64,000 nt of DNA from Sinotaia quadrata (Eukaryota > Mollusca > Gastropoda > Architaenioglossa > Viviparidae), in contig CM054181.1 of the NCBI GenBank assembly GCA_028829895.1, forward strand, positions 68,191,259-68,255,258, written 5' to 3'. A model generated the notes under the pieces. The model had not been told where the DNA came from. It saw only the letters and a list, made by a program, of their open reading frames with translations, and searched no databases. The position numbers and the translations under genes are program-made. Below are positions 46,647-57,995 of the stretch, one piece after another. Positions within the stretch are counted from its first letter, which is position 1. The number at the start of each line of letters is the position of its first letter.

Positions 46647-46663
46647 AATCCCGCGACGACCCA
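46647..46663 (-). other. Primer-binding site
   Basis: TGGGTCGTCGCGGGATT lies four bases (AGTG) inside the 5' LTR in element orientation. The leading TGG is complementary to a tRNA CCA end. The implied tRNA acceptor strand is GCGACGA with discriminator C. I could not match it with confidence to a particular animal tRNA. Confidence 0.75.
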
Positions 46664-46667
46664 CACT

Positions 46668-48214
46668 TGTTACGTTTCCAGTATTTATTTAAAGACCCTG
46701 CTTAGAATAATTAAAAGACTTTAAATATAATTAATTCTTCCTCTCATATTCTACGCAGACTGGTTGCTCAATTTATTATCTGACTAATTAAAAGTGCGTC
46801 TTGTAGTTCAGACGACAAATTTACAGACTAATAAACTGCGAACTTTTAGCTAGATTTGAAAACAGTTAAATCCCTCTAAATTAATATGCACTCGTCATCA
46901 ATCTTTCTGCTCATCCGCCCCCATTCAAATCTAAGAATTAATCTAATTGGTCTATTGTGCATAGAAATCAACTACTAAGAGGTATTAACAAAGAAAATAA
47001 GATTTAATAAAGTTTAACAAATTAACAATAAATCGAATGCAACGCGAATAGTCTTCACTCTGTCTTTACGCGCCTATGCCTGATTTTTGTCAATCTAAAT
47101 TGCCAGAAAAGTGTTCCTTTGAGATCTGTACACTTGATTTTGCACTTAGCTCTATTCTTGTATCCTTGGTCTCAACACTCAGTCATGCTGATTCGTTCCC
47201 TCAGTCCCCCTTTAACGACACACGTGGTGCATAAGGAATGATGTCCCTTTGTTAGTGGCTAGGAACTGGAATTTTTGCAGCATGGCCCTCAGAGTGGATT
47301 TCGACACGCTTACACCAATAAGCTAATGCAGGTGAGGCATGGGTGAACATGAACCATGAGCCGACCTGTGGATGCAACGTGTTTGGATATAATTCTCAAC
47401 CTAACAGGTCCTACCTAGGCATGGCTCAATTAAATGCGCTGAACAAAGAGTTTCGACCTCGCGTCGCTTACAATTAAATTTTAGAAAAAATATAATCGTC
47501 TCACATGTGTTCCATTTAACAGTCATGACGTATGAAGCAATAAAATAGATACAACGTTAAATTAAGGTTCATACAAGAGGTAATTCAAACCGACAGAGCG
47601 CTTCACAATTTACAATTAAAATTACACGCAATAATTGAATTACATGAAGAATTCATATCGAGCGCAGCATTCTGGCTCTTAGTGAATTAAAACAATATAA
47701 ATTAAAGTACAGAAATGGAAAAATGGTTACAATAAATTTATATTCCGTAACATATAGGTTTTCAGCTATTTCTCTGAACCATGCTCAAGTGTATATGGAA
47801 ATCATATAATACATAGCACAAATACATACTTAAACAATACATAGGCAAATACTATTAAATAAAATGATACCTTTGAGAGAAGTCGAAGGGTACCTTGATT
47901 CTCTATGGCGCCGGCTGCCTCTCACGACCCGAGTAAGCTGATGGAATTAGCTAAAATGTGCTCGAAGTGAGGGAGCGGAAGCGTGTGGGTACATATATAG
48001 AAAGGTATATTGCGTATCACGTGACTGTTCGCAAAGCATGTGGTTGGTTCGAGAACTGGACAATGGTCCTAAAGTTACATAACATCTTGACCTGTTCTAG
48101 AAGCACCTAGAAAAAGGAAGCTTTGAACAAAGGGCCAAGGGTTTCAAATATTCGAATTTGAAGTAAACAAGGCAAGTGGGTCACGAAGTCGGACAATTTT
48201 ATCAGACTGTGACA
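46668..48214 (-). repeat. 5' LTR (element orientation)
   Basis: Direct repeat of 39913-41459, same length, TG...CA ends. As the upstream LTR on the minus strand it should carry the promoter that drives the element. Confidence 0.97.
47992..48000 (-). promoter_or_regulatory. Candidate TATA box in 5' LTR
   Basis: CTATATATG on the minus strand, about 215 bases into the LTR. The same word is at 41237-41245 in the other LTR. It is the best TATA match seen near the LTR start. The transcription start is not determined. Confidence 0.45.
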
Positions 48215-48219
48215 ATATG
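48215..48219. repeat. Target-site duplication, right
   Basis: ATATG, matching 39908-39912. Confidence 0.92.
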
Positions 48220-49300
48220 TACCGTTTGTGTGCTAGAGATTTTTTGGCGTTTCTTCTTATTTTCGGTGGTAGTTGTTTTAATTTATTTTTCTTTGCTGAT
48301 AGAGCTTGTAGTCTGAGTTTCCTTATTATCTGTTGTGGGTTTTGGAGTTTGCGAGAATGCCTGTCTGATTTCTTGTTTTGCTGTTTGAGTTGAATTCACT
48401 TTGGCCGTATGTGGAATTTTCCAGATGATGTTGGTGTTTATTCCACTTTCTCCTGTAGTGACTTGTAGAGTTTGGGTGGAAACGTGGCTTTTTCCTTCAA
48501 AGACTAATTGCGTTGTGCCGTCTTCCTTTGTGGGTTTTCGCGTTTTCCTCCTTTTCCGTTTGAGAAGAGCGTGTTTTTGTTGTCGGCGATATTTTCCAGA
48601 TGATGTCTGTCTGTGTTTCACAGTCTGTTGATGTAGTTTTTTTTCCGGTTGTCTTGTCAAGTGCTTGTTTAAAATCTTGTGGAGACCAATTGCGGTTAAG
48701 ATGGCTTGTTGTCTAGTGTAAGTTCGTCTTCCGTTTTTGTGTGGAAGAAGGTCAACAGCAAATTAGTTAACGTATTTTTTAGTTCAACGTTTTTAGTTTC
48801 TAGTGTGAAGGTGAAGGGGGTAACTTTTCGTATGCCCCCATTTTCGGTTGGTTTGCTGATTTCACAGCAGTATTTTGTTCAGTCTTCTCCTTTGTACTTC
48901 TTAATGTTTGCACCTCTTCAAGCCTCTTTTACCGTATCTGTCTCAGCTGGGCTATGCGCTCGTTTGTGAAACAAAAAGAGCCGTCCGCATCTTCTGTGAC
49001 TGACTCAGAATCGCGTAAAATGTCACTTGGTGAAGTGGGCAGTAGTGGCATTTTTGCCAGCCCTGAAAAGGGCTGAGGCTTGGTGTTGGCTTGTCTGGTG
49101 TGGCGCTTTGACATGCCTCTCCTCCCAGCGGTCCCATGGATGGAGTGCGTTCGTCGGTGGTCCGAAGCGAAGTGTGTTGGTGTGGTTGGGAAGTAGAGCT
49201 CGAATTCTTTAAAAGCAAAGACAGATGATCGTGCACCAACTGGGAAAATGAATGCTCAGACTCAATCTCGTCCATGGAAAGTTGCACAAACCCGAGAGAA
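48220..49300 (-). pseudogene. Decayed minus-strand ORF, probable transposon remnant
   Basis: Read on the minus strand, open pieces follow one another in different phases. The first starts MDEIESEHSFSQL (within the frame 48952-49437), the next is MSKRHTRQANTKPQPFSG (48929-49114), and the last is a lysine/threonine-rich stretch (48283-48660, 125 codons). In the last stretch TQT motifs and the phrase I-I-W-K-I recur when neighbouring frames are compared (TQTDIIWKIS against NTNIIWKIP). This suggests one low-complexity protein broken by several frameshifts and stops. I do not recognise the family. ORF1 of a non-LTR element, part of a DNA transposon, or a decayed host gene are all possible. The retrotransposon inserted at its downstream edge. 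Confidence 0.4.
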
Positions 49301-49329
49301 ATACACCACAGTAAATAAAATTGGGCGGC

Positions 49330-49401
49330 CCAGTACCATTTGGTCCACGGACCGGTACCATTTAGTCCACGGACCGGGGGTTGTGGACCACTGCTGTATA
49401 A
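49330..49401 (-). mobile_element. hAT-like terminal motif
   Basis: On the minus strand the sequence begins CAGTGGTCCACAACCCCCGG and contains the nested repeat GGTCCGTGGAC(T/C)AAATGGTAC twice in opposite settings with GGTACCGG. Ends of the CAGTGGTC...AACC type are typical of hAT transposons. The matching far end and an 8-bp duplication were not found, so this is tentative. Confidence 0.4.
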
Positions 49402-49489
49402 GAGTCTAAACGCCTTAGTTTGAATCATAACGTTCAAAATCTTGATTGTGAGTCAAATTACTGTAATCTGAGGGACTTGGCATCAAAAG

Positions 49490-49985
49490 AGTTCTACTTC
49501 TCTTTTTGTCTCTCTAGTTCTGTGTCTGGTTCCCTATGTGTCTCTGCATCTGCCATTATTTCGGCATATCTCTCTGTCTCTCGCTCTCTTTCATTTGCCG
49601 TCTGCCTGCTTCTGCTTCTCTTTTAGTGCATGACTCTCCTGGCTCTGTCTTCCTCTCCTCTCCCCGTCTCTGTCTGTATGTCGCCAGTCTCTCCCTTTAT
49701 CTGTCTACCCCGTTTGTCTGTTTCTCCTTTTCTCTGTCTGATTATCTCTCTCTTTATATATCTGTCGTTCTGTCTCCTTTCCTATGTCTATTTCGTTCTT
49801 TCTCTCTTTGTCTACCCATTCTCTTTATGTGCTTGCTTCTGTCTGTCTTTGCTTCCCTCTTTTTGTTATTATGTCTTTCCCTTCCTTTGTGTGCCTGACC
49901 GTTTGTCTGTCTCTCCTTTTGTTGCGTAACTCTGCATGTCTGTCTCTCTATTATTACTTGCCGGTCTGTCTGATTATCCGGCAAC
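49490..49985. repeat. TCTG/TCTC-rich low-complexity tract
   Basis: Half a kilobase of pyrimidine-rich sequence with (TCTG) and (TCTC) words. Three overlapping plus frames and one minus frame (49536-49929, 49784-50059, 49754-49984) are low-complexity artefacts. Confidence 0.9.
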
Positions 49986-50912
49986 CCGGCAACTACAGAA
50001 TCTCAGTCTGTAGATTGTACAAATGTGGATTAAAACCTTTTAAATATAAAGTTTCCTGATACGTTGTGGTAACGGAATAAACAATCAATTAATTATTAAA
50101 GTCGTGACGCAGGCGACTGTGTTGCATTACCTCCCCTTTCACCTGGGGGTTAACGTCCTCTTCCAACATTTCACAGACGGGTACATGCACACTGTGGTGG
50201 GATAGTTAATGATTGCAGAGTCGGGTGGAGCACAATCGAGGCCGTGCATCACAAATACTGCACACCGGGTATTGTGCACGATGAGTGGTCTGGAGTATGC
50301 AGTCGATAGGATCACAGACTGGTAAAGGTTCGAATTTGTGCTCACGTGACTCCGGTATTTCAACTTGGAAACCTGGTATACTTCTTGCTCCTTGATGTAC
50401 TGGTTTTATTTTGAATTTTAAAATTATTTTAATAATTTGAAAGCCCTTTTTTGTTGTTGTTGCATATTAACAATTTCTTAAAAAATAATATTATTACTGC
50501 GTTTGAACAGTTAATTTTAATTTTTATTCTTTGGCACCGAACTCAGGGATGTGGCCTAAATCGCTTGATGACTATGCGGCACGCTAAGGGAGATAAGCCG
50601 GTAAAGTCTTCGACCGGTAATCGCTTCACGTTACTAGCGATAGGAAAGATATTACGTGGACTTGACGCCGAAAGAAGTAAAGTAACTGTAGGGACCATGC
50701 GTGATCCGCGTGCTAAGATCGCTGGGGTGTGTTTACGCGGGTGTAGGGTTTAACCTGAGGAATTTCTACCGCCGTGTGCTGCACGATCTCCAACCTGTAA
50801 CCAGCCCTCCACCCACCCACACTACCCCGTCCTTTGTTATTTACCTTAATTTCTTCAAGCGGAACCCATCAAGTCAGCAGTTTGTGTACTCCCACTCCTT
50901 TTCACGGTTAGT
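49986..50912. other. Unassigned, moderately GC-rich sequence
   Basis: Includes a possible weak B-box-like GGTTCGAATTTGTG near 50326 without an A-box, and plus frames 50451-50753 and 50701-50946 with no recognised motif. Confidence 0.4.
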
Positions 50913-51215
50913 TACTGAAACAAAATTTGGACACGTGTATTGTTGACTGATTATACTGGTGTTTAAACATCCGTGTTCTACACCAGCTGTTCTAGTGCTG
51001 TACTGAAGACATACTGAAACAAAATTTGGACACTAGCATTGTTGACTGATTATACTGGTGTTTAAACATCCGTGTTCTACACCAGCTGTTCTAGTGCTGT
51101 TCTGAAGACATACTGAAACAAAATTTGGACACTTGTATTGTTGACTGATTAACTGGTGTTTAAACATATGTGTCCTGTACCAGGTGTTCTGGTGCTGTAT
51201 TGACAACTGTTACTG
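50913..51215. repeat. 99-bp tandem repeat, 3 copies
   Basis: ACTGAAACAAAATTTGGACA starts at about 50914, 51013 and 51112. Units also share TTTAAACATCCGTGTTCTAC. The third copy is diverged and slightly shorter. Confidence 0.94.
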
Positions 51216-51224
51216 AAATAAAAT

Positions 51225-51470
51225 GTTAATTAATGACAAATTACTGATACGAGATTTTAATTTTCGTTGTAAGCGATGATAATTACTAATACAACATTTG
51301 AATCTTTGTTGTAAGTGATGACAGTTACTAATACAACATTTGAATCTTTTTTGTAAGTGATGACAATTACTAATACAACATTTGAATCTTTGTTGTAAGT
51401 GATGATAATTACTAATACAACATTTGAATCTTTGTTGTAAGTGATGGCAAATATTAATATGATATTTGAT
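51225..51470. repeat. 42-bp minisatellite, 5-6 copies
   Basis: GTAAGTGATGACAATTACTA, ATACAACATTTGAATCTTTG, TT. The minus frame 51210-51527 has a 14-residue period. Confidence 0.94.
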
Positions 51471-51539
51471 ATTTCTTAATAACTTATTATAATTACTGGT
51501 ACATTTGACTGTTTCAACTGATAACAATGACTGATGCTA

Positions 51540-51860
51540 ACATTTGATTCTGTTTTAATTATTGCAACTACTAATAACGAAATTTGACTGCGTTAATGGA
51601 TGACAACTACTAATAACGAAATTTGACTGCGTTAATGGATGACAACTACTAATAACGAAATTTGACTGCGTTAATGGATGACAACTACTAATAACGAAAT
51701 TTGACTGCGTTAATGGATGACAACTACTAATAACGAAATTTGACTGCGTTAATGGATGACAACTACTAATAACGAAATTTGACTGCGTTAATGGATGACA
51801 ACTACTAATAACGAAATTTGACTGCGTTAATGGATGACAATTACTAATACGCATATTTGA
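51540..51860. repeat. 39-bp minisatellite, 7-8 perfect copies
   Basis: AACGAAATTTGACTGCGTTA plus ATGGATGACAACTACTAAT with almost no variation. The word (ACTAATA)CGA.ATTTGA links it to the preceding 42-bp array, so the two arrays may share an origin. The minus frame 51555-51854 has a 13-residue period. Confidence 0.96.
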
Positions 51861-51997
51861 CTCTTAGTTTTAATTGAGGAGAAATATTGATACAAAATTT
51901 GACTCTATCGTTAAACTAACTACAGTCGTGTATGACAGTATTAATGGATAGTAGCTACTAATACGAAATACGTCTTTTCCTTCTTTGGCCCTCTACT

Positions 51998-52022
51998 GGT
52001 GGTGGTGGTGGTGGTGGTGGTG
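51998..52022. repeat. (GGT)n microsatellite
   Basis: Eight GGT units. Confidence 0.95.
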
Positions 52023-52114
52023 TGGGCTGGCTTTCTGTTGTTGTCGTCGCCGTGTTTGATGTTCGTGGTGGCGTCACTGGTAGGGGTGAGAGGGGTGGGG
52101 CCTCTAGCTCCCTT

Positions 52115-52990
52115 GAAGTAAAAGTGATCAACAATCTTAATTTATAGTTATTAAAAATTCTCGCACAAGACCAACATGTCTCTCACTTGGCGGATTATAA
52201 AGGTGTCATAAAACTACTTTTTTTGCACAATAATAAGATAGCTGTTTCACTGTCGCATAATGTTTCTGTAGGTAGAAACTTCTTACTAAAGGAGTATTAA
52301 TAAAAATCCGTTTTTATTTATATTTAACGAGCCCCTATCCACCCACTATTACTTCAACTTAAGGTTTTAATATGTGTGCGGTTATTCACCAATAAATTTA
52401 TTAAATCAACAATCAAATATACAACATATGAATGTAATCAAAAGTGCATTGACATTTACATCACTTCACAACAATGTTTGATTAAACATTAGACACTCAA
52501 TCTGTTATCCTAGCATAGACATAAGTAGTCAAATTAATGTGTGTCTATATATATAATCAAGTTGATAGATATGGTTTCTTCTTCAACAAGTCACTTTCTG
52601 CAAAAGTCAAATTAAGGCAGCACTAAATTCAAGCACATTTCAGCTCTAAACCCCTTTTCTCTCTTACATATATTCTTAAATTACAAATTCTGCAACAATA
52701 TACATTGACTCAATACACACACTGCATAAGAAATATAGCATCGATAAAAATTCACAAGTATAATGTACAAGGTAATCAAATTAGTGAACATAGAAATAAT
52801 GGTTCAGTTACATAAAGCATTCTCTAATTCAAATCATAGATCAAAAGCAAACATGTATGAAATATTTCTAAGTCCATTCTTTCTTTATTAGTCATTTAAC
52901 TTACCATAAGCTAATGATGACCTTGTCACTGTAGGCAGAAGCGAAAAAAAAAAGATGCGCTTTTCTCATAAGCTAATGATTATCTTCATG
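52115..52990 (-). mobile_element. Solo-LTR family fragment H
   Basis: Shares with copy A, in the same orientation, CTCTCACTTGGCGGAT, TAGGTAGAAACTTCTTACTA, ATTTAACGAGCCCCTATCCA and AATAAATTTATTAAATCAAC. It also shares blocks with copies C and F (ATAAAGCATTCTCTAATTCA, ACCATAAGCTAATGATGACC). Both outer ends of the family are missing, so this is an internal fragment. Confidence 0.75.
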
Positions 52991-53550
52991 CATGGACTAC
53001 ACAGAACAGAGCCATTCAATCTAATAATTACTTATTCATAAATTCACCCTCCCTGCCCGCCTCTGCACCCGATCAACCCCTACTTTTTGTGAGGAATCAG
53101 GGGTCAATAATTTCTTAATAATCCTAGCGAGATCACGTGATTAGCTATTCATACACACCACGCTTGAAATAAAACAATCGTTTGTTTCAATAAGTAGTTT
53201 TCCTTGGAATTTACACCTAAGCATTTCCTTAGGAAATATTTAACAAAAATCTATTGACTCTCTTTAGAAATGAAATAATCATAATGGACCTTCATCAAGC
53301 TGAAATAAAACTGACTTTATACAGCAATTCCCTGTAAGTCCAACGGAAATGGAGGTGGACTTGTATAAAAAAAATAATTAGCAAAAAGCATTTCAGAGCT
53401 GGTTTTATTACATTCTGTATATGAAACACCAAGGCCAGTTAAAAAAACTGATTCAGGTAAAAGTTAATTAATTAAAGTGCATTATTATTAAATATTAAAG
53501 GTTCTTTAATTTCTCAGAATTCAATAAACATGTTCAATGTAATTATAACA
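52991..53550. other. Unassigned sequence
   Basis: No gene or repeat recognised. Confidence 0.4.
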
Positions 53551-53935
53551 CTTCCGCTATGTGTAAGGTCGTTGACTTAATTTGAAAATTGACAATACAA
53601 AATAGATTGAATGTGTAAGGTCGTTGACTTAATTTGAAATTTGACAATACAAAATAAATTGAATGTGTAAGATCGTTGACTTAATTTGAAATTTGACAAT
53701 ACAAAATAGATTGAATGTGTAAGGTCGCTCATTTAATTTGAAAATTGACAATACAAAATAAATTGAATGTGTAATGTCGCTGACTTAATTTGAAAATTGA
53801 CAATACAAAATAGATTGAATGTGTAAGGTCGCTGACTTAATTTGAAAATTGACAATACAAAATAAATTCAATGTGTAAGGACTCTGACTTAATTTGAAAA
53901 TTGACAATACAAAATAAATTCAATGTGTAAGGTCA
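53551..53935. repeat. 52-bp minisatellite, 7-8 copies
   Basis: TGTGTAAGGTCGTTGACTTA, ATTTGAAATTTGACAATACA, AAATAAATTGAA. Adjacent units differ at a few fixed positions (GTTGAC or GCTGAC; AGATTG or AAATTG). Confidence 0.95.
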
Positions 53936-54019
53936 TGGAATACATCTTGACAGAACTTTCCACAGAACTTTAAATTATACGCACGCGTACATGTGCCTTG
54001 CATATCTGCGTATGACTAT

Positions 54020-54099
54020 GTGTGTATGTGTGTATATATGTGTGTGTGCATGTTTGTACGTGAGTGTTCTTATGTATATAAATATTTTAATGTTCAGTG

Positions 54100-54169
<70 letters not shown>
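54020..54169. repeat. (TG)n-rich tract
   Basis: Imperfect TG repeats becoming nearly pure at 54097-54168. The frame 53991-54194 is an artefact. Confidence 0.95.
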
Positions 54170-54171
<2 letters not shown>

Positions 54172-54610
54172 ATCCATCATTACTTATTTTCTAAGATTGT
54201 GTCTGTTAAAAATTAGTATATACTGCGTCATCCTTGACTGACGAGCCTCTCAAGTGGAACGCTGATGACCTTGCTCCCCTAAGGGAAGGAATACTAAGGA
54301 AGGCAGATTTAAAAAATAAACAGATACAAGCACGAAATTAGATGATCAAACAGCAGGTGTGAATAATACACTCAGAATAGCGCGCGGGACTATACTTCCA
54401 GTCTCCAAGATACGTAAACTCAAAGTGCTCTGTACAACGTGTAAGGGGAACCCCCTATACAAATTTCTCTCTCTCGTTTTCTTTCTCTCAATCGTTGTAT
54501 TTCTATGAAACGAATGCCTGGGAAGGTCGGATACCGGAGATGACAACAGCTGACCCAACGCCCAAGGCGGCGAAGTCATATAGTGAGGGTCGGGTGCATC
54601 CAGTGATGAG
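54170..54610. other. Unassigned sequence
   Basis: Minus frame 54346-54693 (115 codons) crosses the GA tract and is partly low complexity. No domain recognised. Confidence 0.4.
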
Positions 54611-54611
54611 T

Positions 54612-54614
<3 letters not shown>

Positions 54615-54648
<34 letters not shown>
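54615..54648. repeat. (GA)n microsatellite
   Basis: About 16 GA units. Confidence 0.96.
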
Positions 54649-54650
<2 letters not shown>

Positions 54651-55375
54651 TGGAAAAGAAAAGACAGGGGAAATGCAATCTAGGACAACGCATTTACGCG
54701 CACAATTCTATTTTCCACGCATGACTGGACTGCATGAGTGTCGCCACAGTTTTCCCTCTCGGAATTTGAGGATGATTTGCCTGCAGTGGTAACGTCAAAG
54801 AGAACAAAATGATGTGTATATATTTTTGTCTTAAAATGAACGTGCTGGTGAAGGTGGAGTGAGGGTGGTGCTGCTGGTGGTGGGAGGTCATCAGAACAAA
54901 TGTTGCATCCTTGTTTTACAGCGTCTACGAAAATAAACAAAATGCGATGTTAACCCTTTTACTGCCGACCTAATTAAGACAATACAGAAACTACAATATG
55001 TCTCGTCAACAGAGAGGAGGTGAACTGGTGCAGTGTCCAGGGAATTAAATTGTTTCCCTTGCATTTCTCCAGGGAGTGTACATGGGGTGAAATCCGCCCC
55101 AAGGGAGTGTTGGACTTTAAGGTTATTTCAATATCAAGTATATATAATTTTTTTCTTGGAATGTCCAGAGAGCTTTTAATTTTTTTTCAGGAGACTAAGA
55201 CAGAATTTTATCGGATAAATTAATGGCGGTCTATGATTTTAATTTTTATCTGGAGACTAAGACATAATTCTCTTGAGTAAATTAAGGGTGGTATATGATT
55301 GCAGTAGGGCTGTGGATAACTAGAAAGGTGATAGTATTTTTACGGTTGAATAGAAATGTAAAATTCAGTTAGATG
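54649..55375. other. Unassigned sequence
   Basis: Frames on both strands (54680-54940, 54694-54891, 55020-55223) overlap in conflicting phases. The phrase GGAGACTAAGACA.AATT is repeated near 55190 and 55252. No gene. Confidence 0.4.
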
Positions 55376-55835
55376 AGCAGAAAGGTAACGGTGTCTATGG
55401 GTGAGTGGTAAGGCTGTATATAATTGTAATAATATAAATCATGAGTAAAATGCTATATGTAAAGTAATATTATAAATCGTGAGTAGAAAGGCTGTATATG
55501 ACTGTAATAAAAAGCGTTAGTAGAAAGGTTGTATATAATTGTAATATAATAAACGTGAGCAGTAAGGCTGTATAATTGTAATATTAAAAATCGTTAGTAG
55601 AAAGACTGTATGTAGTTGTAATATTAAAAATTGTGAGTAGAAATTCTGTATGTAATTGTAATATTAAAAATTGTGAGTAGAACATCTGTATGTAATTGTA
55701 ATAATTATTATAAATCGTGTGAAGAAAGGCTGTATATAATTGTAATAAAAATCGCGAGCAAAAATGCTGTATATTATTGTAATATAAAGCACGAGTAGAA
55801 AGACTGTATGTAATTGTATAATAAAGCTTTAGTAA
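55376..55835. repeat. Degenerate repeat of about 36-46 bp
   Basis: About ten units around GAGTAGAAAGGCTGTATATA with ATTGTAATATTAAAAATCGT. Confidence 0.88.
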
Positions 55836-55899
55836 GAAAGGGTTGTGAAAGAATTATGTTCATGTGGCAAATGATAATTAAATTAGTATAAGTATATGT

Positions 55900-56222
55900 G
55901 AAATATTGTTTTTGTTTGAGTTTGAAGTGTAATAAATATTTTGAAGATGTTTGACTTGTGCATGTGTTAGAAACGTGTATAACATTTGACATCTAAATGT
56001 GTTGGGCTACGTGTGCTAGTAAACCTGTGCATGTGTTATGTGTATTAGAAACATGCATATATTGAGACGTGTGTTCAAAACGTATACATGTGTTAAACAA
56101 TATGTCTTAGACACGTGTCCATGTGCTGAGATACATGTGTTATAAATGTGTATATGTGTTGAAGTATATGTCTTAGACACGTGTACATATGATAGAAATG
56201 TGTACATGACGTGAAACATGCA
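55900..56222. repeat. Diverged repeat of GTGT/ACATGTGTT words
   Basis: Words such as TGTCTTAGACACGTGT (at 56102 and 56170) and GTGCATGTGTTA recur. Strongly diverged. The minus frames 55774-55992 and 56016-56219 are unsupported. Confidence 0.7.
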
Positions 56223-56565
56223 TGGGGAGAAAGTCGATGTATATTTCCGGCTTCAGAGAAGGTGAAGGTTGTTTCACAGTTGACTGATTCAACAAAACGA
56301 AAACCTGCTGCTTTAACCTGATACGACTGAGATCGTAAACACTACCTGTTCAAGGACCCGATGACGCTCTGCAGACGTTAGGAAAGAAGGAAGAAAAGAT
56401 ACGTGGTTGCTTAAGTATACGATTTTATAAAATAAGTGAACTATTAAAGAAAAAAATGAACGTCTCACAATGATTTCTTAAATAATTATGAGTTATAAAA
56501 ATAAAATATGCAGATATTAAAGTTTAAATACATAATTATGAATGATATAATAAATAGCTTGCTAG
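56223..56565. other. Unassigned sequence
   Basis: No feature recognised. Confidence 0.4.
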
Positions 56566-56639
56566 CTAGCTAGTTGGATGGATGGATGAGTGGAAGGAAG
56601 GATGGATGGATGGGTTGATGGGTGGAAGGACGGACGGAC

Positions 56640-56731
<92 letters not shown>
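56566..56731. repeat. (GGAT)n then (GATA)n microsatellite
   Basis: CTAGCTAGCTAG and GGATGGAT-type repeats, followed by about 23 GATA units (56639-56731). Confidence 0.97.
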
Positions 56732-57600
56732 GCTTATTCTTCAGAGATGAAGTGGCTCTTATCTTTTTCTATCCAAAACACGTCACTGTTAACGGTGACG
56801 AAATCAAACCCATGGATAGCTCAGTAAGGACATTTGCGCCCTTTTATGTCTTGTATACGCTCCAAAACACATGTTTTTAATATTATTATTATATATAATA
56901 TTATTGATTATAAAACCAATATATAAATATAACTTTATTATTTTATTATACACTCATATGCACAGATATAATATTATTGATTATAAAACCATTATATATA
57001 TTATATAAAATCATCATTACACGTGTTCATGTTAAAAACATAACTTTCACCTATAATGTATTATAACCTTTTTATACCCAAATGGAATTTTGTAATATAA
57101 TTAGCTTTTCCACACCTATGTAAAAATACACGATTATAGCATATTTATATCTGCTGTATAACACAATATATTTCTTTTATGTAATTCATGTATTTTTTAA
57201 TATTTTCGCATTAAGTACAAATCTATAGCACCATGACATTTTTAATTCCGTTGTTTGCAAATGATGACATACATGCTAACAGCAAGTTTGGATCGGACAT
57301 CTGATCTTCGAAAGGAATGGAACCTCGGGTCAAAGTCAGACTGCTTGACACAAAAGCAGAGTGTCTAAGAATGTTAATTACTGTCACTAAAGTTATTAAT
57401 CTCTTATGCTCATCTAATCTTACATTAAACAAATCGTCGCCGCTTGAAGAGTACGATAATTTTAATTTTCAAACTTTAATGTTTGCTGATAGTGTGTAAG
57501 TTTTCGATTTACCCCTAAATTATGGACTTTTGTGAATGAGACATTGTACCTCTTCACTTGTTAAAACTTTGTCTCACTGACCTATACCCTTATTATAATG
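56732..57600. other. AT-rich unassigned sequence
   Basis: Phrases such as ATAATATTATTGATTATAAA recur near 56900 and 56970. The antiparallel frames 57223-57432 and 57317-57499 have no recognised motif. Confidence 0.45.
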
Positions 57601-57604
57601 TGTG

Positions 57605-57779
57605 TCATCCCACACACCCCCCTTCCCCCACACACAAACACAACAACACAGACCAAATCGAATGGTGGCACACTTTAAAAACAAAAACCTCTCTAGTCAT
57701 AAAGTTTAATCTCCTCCAACAAACAAACAAACAAAGAAACAAACACGCACACACAAAGTACACACACACACACACATAC

Positions 57780-57840
<61 letters not shown>

Positions 57841-57995
57841 GTGCACACATAAACACACAAAACCCCATACACACATACCAATATGCACACACACATACAG
57901 ACACAAACTTATACACGAACACAAACATGCGTATACGCATACACACAAATATACACACAAACATACACACAGACATACCCACCCACCCCTACACA
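57605..57995. repeat. (CA)n-rich tract with AAACA interruptions
   Basis: CA-rich over almost 400 bp, pure at about 57791-57838. Several frames on both strands (up to 154 codons) are translations of the repeat. Confidence 0.95.

Larger units (their letters stand above)
39913..48214 (-). mobile_element. Complete Gmr1-like LTR retrotransposon
   Basis: An 8302-bp element read on the minus strand. It has paired 1547-bp LTRs with no mismatch at the places compared, TG...CA ends, the 5-bp target duplication ATATG, a primer-binding site four bases inside the 5' LTR, a polypurine tract touching the 3' LTR, and one intact gag-pol frame. Protein motifs are of Ty3/gypsy type, but integrase lies before reverse transcriptase, as in the Gmr1 group and in Ty1/copia elements. 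No envelope-like frame follows pol. The identical LTRs and intact frame imply a young insertion. Confidence 0.96.

Noticed and set aside
50300..50350. tRNA-like GGTTCGAATTTGTG
   Set aside because: No matching A-box or stem structure nearby.
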